From Glandiceps talaboti (lineage: Eukaryota; Hemichordata; Enteropneusta; Spengelidae), in the NCBI RefSeq assembly GCF_964340395.1, contig NC_135555.1:6521501-6569930 (forward strand): DNA of 48,430 nt, in the 5' to 3' direction. The position numbers were made by a program, and so were the translations under genes. Positions 39,432 through 48,430 of this stretch are shown here, one piece after another (positions within the stretch are counted from its first letter, which is position 1; each line of letters starts with the position of its first letter). The notes beneath the pieces are model-generated. The model was not told where the DNA came from. It was given only the letters and a program-made list of their open reading frames with translations, and ran no database searches.

Positions 39432-40410
39432 CAATGTACGAAGTGTTATCTAATGCATGGCTGTAACACTGGACAAAGTGTTATCTAATGCATGACTGTA
39501 ACACTGGACAAAGTGTTATCTAATGCATGGATGTAACACTGCACAAAGTGTGATCTATTGCATGGCTGTAACACTGCACAAAATGCATGGATGTAACACT
39601 GCACAAAGTGTGATCTATTGCATGGCTGTAACACTGTACAAAGTGTGATATGTTGCATGGATGTAACACTGCAAAGTGAGTGTTATCTATTGCATGGCTG
39701 TAACACTGTACAAAGTGTCATCTATCGCATGCCTGTAACACTACAACGTGTTATCTATTGCATGGCTGTAACACTGTACAAAGTGTGATCTGTTGCATGG
39801 ATGTAACACTGTACAAAGTGTTATCTATTGCATGACTGTAACACTGTACAAAGTGTTATCTATTGCATGGATGTAACACCGTAAAAGTGTTATCTATTGC
39901 ATGGATGTAACACTGCACAAAGTGTTATCTACTGCATGGATGTACCACCGTAAAAAGTGTTATCTATTGCATGGCTGTAACACTGTACAAAGTGTTATCT
40001 AATGAATGGATGTAACACTGTACAAAGTGTTATCTATTGCATGGATGTAACACTGTACAAAGTGTTATCTATTGCATGGATGTAACACTGTACAAAGTGT
40101 TATCTACTGCATGGATGTAACACCGTAAAAAGTGTTATCTATTGCATGGTTGTAACACTGTACAAAGTGTTATCTATTGCATGACTGTAACACTGTACAA
40201 AGTGTTATCTATTGCATGGATGTAACACCGTAAAAGTGTTATCTATTGCATGGTTGTAACACTGTCGAAAGTGTGATCTATTGCATGGATGTACCACCGT
40301 ACAAAGTGTTACATATTGCATCTACTGTACAAAGTGTTACAGTGTCTATTGTATGGCTGTACAAAGTGTTTACAGCATGTCTGTAGCATTTGACAAAGTG
40401 TCATATATCG
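39432..40410. repeat. 35-bp minisatellite array, ~28 copies, hairpin-forming unit
   Basis: The period is 35 bp (for example, TACAAAGTG at 40021, 40056 and 40091). Each unit carries TGCATGG(A/C)TGTAACACT, then GTACAA, then AGTGTTATCTATTG. TAACACT and AGTGTTA are perfect reverse complements around a 6-nt loop, so a typical unit can fold into a 7-bp stem. Variants include CACCGTAAA in place of CACTGTACA, which breaks one pair. The edges are more diverged than the centre, as expected from unequal exchange. Confidence 0.95.
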
Positions 40411-40979
40411 ATATTTTCCTACGCATCAGGCTATCTGAATGAAATCACTGACAGTGTGGGTACATGTACAATGTTCGTTCTAGTAAACACCTAGAACTTG
40501 AAAGCACGCAACCTAATCAACATAACTTAATGACGTAAAAGGTGGTACAAGGACGCCATTGACATCCATCCTTTCTGCACGTCGCCAATAGTCATTATGA
40601 GTTGGAAAATACTGAATACAGTCATCGGAGAATCTCAAGTAGAGTTGATGTGATTTCCTGTTAGTTTTGCACTATAATAGTTTACCCTTAGATCAATTAC
40701 ACATTATATCTGCGCTGTTTTCCTAAAATGAGGGACAACGCTCAGACCCTCACGTAAAATAATCAACTGCATGTACGTGTTTTACGTGACACGAAAAAAG
40801 TTGATGATGTAGACATTGGGTATTTCAGACATATTTATTTAGTACGATGTTCTCACACTTGTGGTGGCTAGCGGAAGCTTTGATGATAGTACTTTTTGAA
40901 AGCAAACATTGCCCATCAATCACAAAGACATGGTACATGTATATAGGCTTATAACATGTTATGTGTCTACAATGAGAGT
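40411..40979. other. Non-coding spacer
   Basis: Nothing recognised. Confidence 0.55.
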
Positions 40980-40981
40980 GC

Positions 40982-41058
<77 letters not shown>

Positions 41059-41097
41059 TACAGACAGACAGACAGACAGACAAACAAACAGGCAGGC

Positions 41098-41151
<54 letters not shown>

Positions 41152-41194
41152 CCAGACAGACAGCCAGACAGACGAACATAGACAGACAGAGACA
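40980..41194. repeat. (CAGA)n microsatellite
   Basis: CAGA tetranucleotides with CAAA, CAGG and CAGC variants in the right half. The strand is nearly free of T. Confidence 0.97.
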
Positions 41195-43382
<2,188 letters not shown>

Positions 43383-43397
43383 CCACTAGAGGGCGCT
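43383..43397 (+). promoter_or_regulatory. CTCF-like motif
   Basis: CCACTAGAGGGCGCT closely matches the bilaterian CTCF core (CCASYAGRKGGCRS). It lies just beyond the candidate poly(A) signals of LYRM4. The last 9 bases and the next 7 recur exactly at 41886-41901, so it may instead be a fragment of a dispersed repeat. Confidence 0.35.
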
Positions 43398-43433
43398 GTT
43401 TACTGAAAAGGGCAGGTTTAATTGACATGCTAA

Positions 43434-43475
43434 TTTATTGTTTTTCAATTGATATGACATAAAGATAGCTTTATT
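43434..43475 (-). terminator. Candidate poly(A) signals of LYRM4
   Basis: AATAAA occurs on the minus strand at 43470-43475 and 43434-43439, about 515-555 nt past the LYRM4 stop codon. These are candidates for 3'-end formation; no transcript evidence is available. Confidence 0.35.
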
Positions 43476-43989
43476 TCAATTTCAAACTTCTAAAAATTAA
43501 CATTCAAAATTAAGTTTTTCTTACAAATATTGAACAACAAATAATAATTTTCATAAATAAGAGACCGGGGTAAATGTGAAGATAACAATCAATTCTCAGC
43601 ATACATGTACATTGTAGTGAAGGAAAACTAAAATCAATTCTCTTTCTTCAACAGCACTCTAGTTGATTCATAGATATGCAGTTCTATGATATAACAATGT
43701 CAAATCTATATCGATGAAACTCAGCAAAATGGCTGAACATGCCAGAGTGCAGAATCATTAAAGCCTCCATAAATTTCATCTCATCTGAAATGTATCATCA
43801 GCACAAAAAGGGACTCAGGTGGTTTACATTCCATCCAAACTTGTTTGTCACCATACATGACATCTATGGTCTACATTTCATTCCATTCCATGCAAAGATT
43901 ACATCCAACACTGTACCATTGCTGTCCATTACACTGCATAGTCTCAGCATTTATAGCACCAGAACAAAAATATCAATAAATAATGTCTA

Positions 43990-44070
43990 CTACTGACTCC
44001 CTTCACTTGTCGGTGACTTGGGAACCTCTATAACAAGCCTTGGCTCAGAATATAACTGACTTATAACAAC
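43990..44070 (-). CDS. LYRM4: LYRM4/ISD11, terminal coding exon
   Basis: This 81-bp minus-strand exon encodes the last 26 residues of LYRM4 plus TAG at 43990-43992. It is preceded by a pyrimidine-rich tract and TTTCATTACAG acceptor (AG at 44072-44071). The translation starts VVISQLYSEPRLVIE, matching the family's conserved QLYS...LxIE C-terminal segment, then a short Pro/Ser tail slightly longer than in human. It continues in phase 0 from the exon at 45140-45260 through a 1,069-bp intron (44071-45139). It is too short and lacks an ATG, so simple ORF calling misses it. Confidence 0.93.
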   Translation of the reverse strand, partial: VVISQLYSEPRLVIEVPKSPTSEGSQ

Positions 44071-44377
44071 CTGTAATGAAAAGAAATCAATCTGATAACA
44101 ACAATTTCTGATCCTACATGTATAAAAAAAAGATCATTGGTTGATAGATTTATTCCTGTTTGTTATTACTTCTACTGCTATGATTCTTGTAAAGTACCCT
44201 CTAAGATAGACGAATTATTGTACCCTGTAGTAAACCATTCTACTCTCTTTTTATGAAATAAACATTGGTTTAATAAATCACACTGTTGTTAAGGATACAG
44301 AGAGAGTACCCAAAATTTAACACGGTTTTTCAGTTCCATATCAAATTGTAACTGAATGTTCAACAAATTTATCCATA

Positions 44378-44815
44378 TCCCCACAACACACCCTTTGTTA
44401 CTTAGTATCCCCCCCCCCCTCACCGACTGTTACTCAATCCCCCTACTAGGTTTGTCCCTCAATTACTTGGTTCCCCTTCTTCTGTTACTAGGTCCCTTCT
44501 TTTATAGTCTAGTTCCTATACAGTATCGTTACCATTTACACCTTTTTAGTTAGAAACCACGTTGGAATCCAGACTATTTCTTCTGTTACTCGGTCCCCCT
44601 CCCTCTGTTCCTACTCTCCCTGTTACTAGCCTTCCTCCCTCAATTACTAGGTTCAACTCATGCTATTACTAGATCCCACCCCTCCATCTGTTATTAGTTC
44701 CCCCCCCCCCCATCTCTCTGTCATTAGATATCTCCCTCTTTTTACAATGTAGGCTTCCCTCCCTGTTACAAGCCTCCCTCTCCTGTTAGGCCCCATCCCT
44801 GTTACTATGGTTCTG
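44378..44815. repeat. Degenerate C-rich minisatellite in LYRM4 intron
   Basis: Irregular ~18-30 bp units built on CTGTTACTAGG and CCCTCCCTC, with C10-C12 homopolymers near 44409 and 44700. It lies inside the intron between LYRM4 exons, so the transcript sense strand is G-rich, with GGGAGGG-type clusters. Confidence 0.8.
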
Positions 44816-45139
44816 AAACTGTAGTAAAAACATTGATAAATGCACCTTAAAACAAATAAAGATATGTTTATAGAAAAAAAACAAGACAATTAATAATTCA
44901 CCACTGATGTCAAACATCATCAAATGCTAAAACAGAAATACAAAGACTTCATACTCTGAAATTCAGTAAAGTGGTTTCACAAAAATATGTTTAATTTATA
45001 CTGTTAATACAGTTACCACAAGTACATGTAAAAACCCACAACTGACCTTCACATACTGTGCTATAAAAAGCTGAAATCTCATAAAAACTTAGTGTTTCAC
45101 TTTAGTTGTAAATTTAAACAGCATATCGATAATCCTCAC

Positions 45140-45260
45140 CTGTCTCTTGATAATTGCTAGGTTTTCCTCTGCTTTGACTAGAAGTTGAGTAATTTGATCG
45201 CTGTCTGTGAGCGACTTATTTTCTCTAAATGCATCCCGTATCCTTCTTACTGCATATGTC
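45140..45260 (-). CDS. LYRM4: LYRM4/ISD11, internal coding exon (gene partial, 5' exon outside window)
   Basis: LYRM4 (ISD11) is a small mitochondrial matrix LYR protein that binds and stabilises the cysteine desulfurase NFS1 together with acyl-ACP for iron-sulfur cluster assembly. This 121-bp minus-strand exon encodes 40 residues, [15 protein letters not shown] through IIKRQ, aligning without gaps to human residues 30-69. The arginine equivalent to human Arg68, mutated in a known mitochondrial deficiency, is kept (R of KRQ). The acceptor is CTCTCCCCAG (ending at 45261) and the donor is CAG|GTGAGG (intron from 45139). The exon starts with one base completing an Arg codon (phase 2) and ends in phase 0. 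The first exon, carrying the LYR motif, was not found up to 48430 and probably lies to the right. Confidence 0.96.
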
Positions 45261-45639
45261 CTGGGGAGAGACACAAATCAACAGGTTTATTAAGTGAGTA
45301 ATATGTCATTAAAGAATCCAGGGATGTTAGGGAATACAAAGAACGAATGTATCATTGGTGAAAGCTTAGCCATGTTTTTTCCTTTCTAGCCTGGAGGCAC
45401 ACACGGTATAGTTCCGCTGTAAGGTACAGAATGTTAATGTTACTCCCTGGATACTTCATTGCTGGATTAGAAAGATTTCAGTACAATTGTCTTGTCCTTT
45501 TCCAGTCATTTTCAGCCTGTTCTTTAGAAGATTATCATTTTTAAACTGCATTTTTTTTAAACATCATCTTTTTTCAAGTTAATTTCTTTATTGTTTCTGT
45601 TTTCACTTTATTTTCAAATGAATCCTTTTTATTTTCCAA
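45261..45639 (-). other. Presumed LYRM4 intron 1, left part
   Basis: Sequence upstream of the LYRM4 internal exon on the minus strand, presumed intronic. A chance LYR-like triplet near 45410 is followed by a stop and lacks family context. Confidence 0.5.
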
Positions 45640-45890
45640 GCTGTCGGTCTGACACAATGCACTGCATAATCACACTGAGTTCTTCTTTGGGGCCACAAGC
45701 TCAACTAGTTCATAACATCTATTTTTGTGGTCCTAGTCATAAATTTATTTTGTAATTCTCTACATTGTCTATTTTGTTGTTCATTGACTTGTACATTTTG
45801 ATATTTTGTACATTTGTAGATAAATTTATAGTATTTTGTAAGCCTATAATTTCTGGCAATAAAGTTATTATTATTGTTATTATTAATTTG
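45640..45890 (+). mobile_element. Possible 3' end of a truncated non-LTR retroelement
   Basis: The segment ends in GGCAATAAAG followed by TTATTATTATTGTTATTATT (about 45858-45887), the simple-repeat tail and AATAAA-type ending common in LINE or SINE copies. Upstream are a GGGGCCACAAGCTC string and a T-rich 3'-UTR-like stretch. No reverse transcriptase ORF and no target-site duplication were found. It lies in the presumed LYRM4 intron 1, antisense to it. Confidence 0.35.
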
Positions 45891-47964
45891 TTAAACCTCT
45901 TTGCAATATAGATTTTGACTAATTACTGCAGCAAACTGCATGGCCTGTCAAAGGGTACAGAGAGGTTAGAATTGTAGACGTTTTACTCATATAATTATTA
46001 CTGAATTATTGATAATGATACTGTAGCAGAATGCAGCAATTTGTCTCATATATGAAAATCGTCATCATGAAGATAAAATCTAAAAAAAGAAAAATAATTG
46101 CATCGAATAAATGGACTAAAATGCTAATAATCATAAATGATGATTGTAACCATAGAGACTGGCTAATCTCTATTTGTTATTCTTACAGAATCACTAGTAA
46201 CCAGGAGATTTACACCATCACATTTAGATAAATTAAATGAACAAGTCGATAACATAACTACGCCACCTTTTGAAATTGTCATGACATTAAAATTTGAGAG
46301 TAACTGCATGTGTGTAAACTTGTCATAATACACACATGTATATCAACATATATATTTATTTGTACATGTAAGTAGAATAAAAGAAATAATTCTTCATATA
46401 CTATTTCGAGCAAAAAGTAATGCTGAAAAATTTTCACATCTGGATTATGTGCATCTCTTTCTCGTGCAAAACCTTTGATTTTCTGGTAATACCAGAGGGA
46501 AATCAAGCGAACCATGTACGCCTTGCTTTATCTTAGTAATTTAATATTAACTGCCATGTTCAAGTATAGCTGTGTTCAAGCTATCATTGGTTATGTATAA
46601 CAAATGGCCTTTGACTTTATGAGGAAGATAACACAATTATGAGTTCAAAAAAATAACCTGAGTGACATTTTTAAACATCAAAGACTGTAGTAGTCTTGTT
46701 TTGAATATATCATATGACAGAAGTCTGATTTATGATGCAATGACTGCAGTTCAGGTATTTTTATAAATGAGAAAGTAATAACGTGTATACAATATATTGT
46801 GATGAATTCCTATATTCAAATCCATGTATTCTGTGTGACCTTTGACTGACTTTAAGCTATAAGTAATGAGAGTTGGCGCAGTGGCGAGTTTAGAGGTCCC
46901 AGATATCCTGACTCTCATAGAAATCTATTATATAAACACCTAGAGAATATATACCTAGGTGTATATAATCAAGAGTTGTCTTATTTTGAATAGATTTATG
47001 AGTTTGTTTACATCAAAAATCTTGCGTTTAGAATTGGTTTCATAAGCATCATGATTATGAAAGCATGAAAAGATAAATTTGCAACTGAGCAGTGTGTTTA
47101 TATAGAATGATAGATGACTGTATGGATGAGAATGGCTTAAACTGCATGTATCTAGGCTACTGCTAGGATAACCCTATTTCCATGTACATCGTATGTATGT
47201 CCTGGTTTTGTCAACGTACTGACATTAAGTGTTTGACTTTGAGTGGAATTACTGACAAAACACCTTCTCTTGTATTTTCTTAGTTAAATGAAGAATAATA
47301 TTGTGGAGTAATATCCAGCTATACCTTGATTCTGTGGACAGAAAGTGTTTGACTTTCTATGAAATTAATGATTTGTAGTGACAATAGCAACTCAAATCAT
47401 ACATAATTTCCTGAATGGAATGAAGACAAATATTGGGTAGTAATATTTGATTATATCTTGATTCTGTCAAAATAGTGAAACACAGTGTGATGGGATTAGT
47501 GACCGTGAGGATTTATATATAGTGTATTCTGAAGATTATAAGGTGCGTAAATATTTGCAAAATTACAATTTGAAATGAATAATGATTTTAAAAGATATCA
47601 AATTATGATGCAATGTACATATGATGTTTGATCAAGAAAAAAGTCAATCCTTTCTATAATGGTATCCAAAATGTTTAGTGAAACCTCAGACCACGAAACA
47701 ATTCAGGTTACTTTCGAAAACACAATAATGTGGGGAATTTGTACAAAACATGAATTTTTTAGCTGCATATTAGCATTTTATCATTTTCACTTTGATAGGG
47801 TGGAATCCACTTCTGTTTCTGTTGACTCAGTAATACTAACAAATATCACACTAAGCAGTAGTTGTGCATTTCACGCATGTTGGCAGAACTGGTAAGGGGT
47901 GAAGACTGCTGATTAATTTTCACATTTCTTTGAAATTACCAATTGATGGAATGCAGAAAATATC
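45891..47964. other. Presumed LYRM4 intron 1, with a hairpin at 46931-46966
   Basis: No exon is recognised. TATAAACACCTAG (46931-46943) and CTAGGTGTATATA (46955-46967) pair at 12 of 13 positions around an 11-nt loop. A second 8-bp inverted repeat, ATGAGAGT and ACTCTCAT, lies at 46866-46873 and 46911-46918. Confidence 0.45.
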
Positions 47965-48330
47965 CCTGTCCATATCTGATCCTGATCCAATCTAAATTCA
48001 ACCGATCCAGATCACTTTAATCTGCATCAAATCTACTTTCTGTCTACACTAAAAAAACTGAACAATGGATTTCATACGAATTACATTAGTGTACCTGTCT
48101 ACACATATACCAGCTTCAATTCGGATTACTTATCATCAAACTAATTCACTCGAGTACTCACATGTACATGTACCTGTCCAAACCAGTACTAACTGATCAC
48201 GATCTGATTCAAATTACTCTGATCCAAATTGAAACCACCACTCAGAGACTGAGTAGGCTTCTATCTGAATCAGGAATTAACCACAAGTATGGATAGGTAA
48301 ATCCGAATCAGATATTGTAGTATGGACAGG
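47965..48330. mobile_element. MITE-like element with CCTGTCCATA inverted ends
   Basis: CCTGTCCATA (47965-47974) and TATGGACAGG (48321-48330) are perfect 10-bp terminal inverted repeats. Complementarity resumes inside after an 8-bp insertion on the right (TCTGATCCTGAT against ATCCGAATCAGA). The interior repeats CTGTCTACAC (near 48042 and 48097), CTGTCCAAA and CTGATCCAA motifs in both orientations, a subterminal-repeat pattern typical of transposase binding sites. No ORF and no convincing target duplication. Confidence 0.6.
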
Positions 48331-48430
48331 CTAAATGTTATTCCACTACTTTACAGCTACCTTATTAATTATTCATCTACATGTATTGGCGTGTATATTA
48401 CATGCACATCTATATTTCACTTTGAATATT

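Noticed and set aside
39432-40410. CRISPR-like appearance of regularly spaced short repeats
   Set aside because: The units are contiguous 35-bp copies without unique spacers, in an animal genome; it is a minisatellite.
45400-45425. LYR-like triplet on the minus strand as a candidate LYRM4 first exon
   Set aside because: The reading frame stops a few codons later and lacks the conserved residues around the family's LYR motif.
46871-46904. tRNA-like A-box (TGGCGCAGTGG) followed by GGTCCCAGATATCC
   Set aside because: The spacing to the would-be B-box is far too short, the B-box is poor and no cloverleaf forms. At most a decayed SINE fragment.

Overview
This is AT-rich, gene-sparse nuclear DNA from an animal. 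The genes are spaced and intron-containing in a eukaryotic way, long tetranucleotide microsatellites are abundant, and all recognisable proteins are metazoan families. I infer a non-vertebrate bilaterian, probably marine, but the sequence alone does not fix the phylum.

Layout. Positions 1-1269 hold a promoter region and an intact single-exon gene for a glycogen-targeting regulatory subunit of protein phosphatase 1 (PPP1R3 family, RVxF motif plus CBM21 domain, 254 aa). A run of degenerate ~270-bp tandem repeats follows (about 1822-2840), then microsatellites and small duplications. At 10406-11302, same strand and ~9.1 kb away, lies a second single-exon PPP1R3 paralogue of 298 aa. The two look like a tandem duplication. 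Both keep a phosphorylation-type cassette upstream of the PP1-docking motif. From 11.3 to ~43.4 kb I find no convincing protein gene, only one weak small ORF (11934). That stretch holds microsatellites, a MITE-like element (33611-33890), a 67-bp repeat, and a ~28-copy 35-bp minisatellite (39432-40410) whose units each contain a potential hairpin.

At 43990-45260 on the minus strand are the last two coding exons of LYRM4 (ISD11), the mitochondrial Fe-S assembly adaptor. Their splice sites and intron phases are intact. The first exon, with the LYR motif, should lie beyond the right edge. The intron between them carries a C-rich (G-rich on the transcribed sense strand) minisatellite. A CTCF-like motif sits just past the candidate poly(A) signals. 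The right end holds a possible LINE/SINE tail and another inverted-repeat element (47965-48330).

Functional picture: the two PPP1R3 proteins would bring PP1 to glycogen to activate glycogen synthase and inactivate phosphorylase. LYRM4 is functionally unrelated. I see no CRISPR array, operon, tRNA, rRNA or intact transposase. I did not find a clearly novel multi-gene system. The most interesting points are the paired PPP1R3 genes with their regulatory cassette and upstream ORFs, and the structured repeats.
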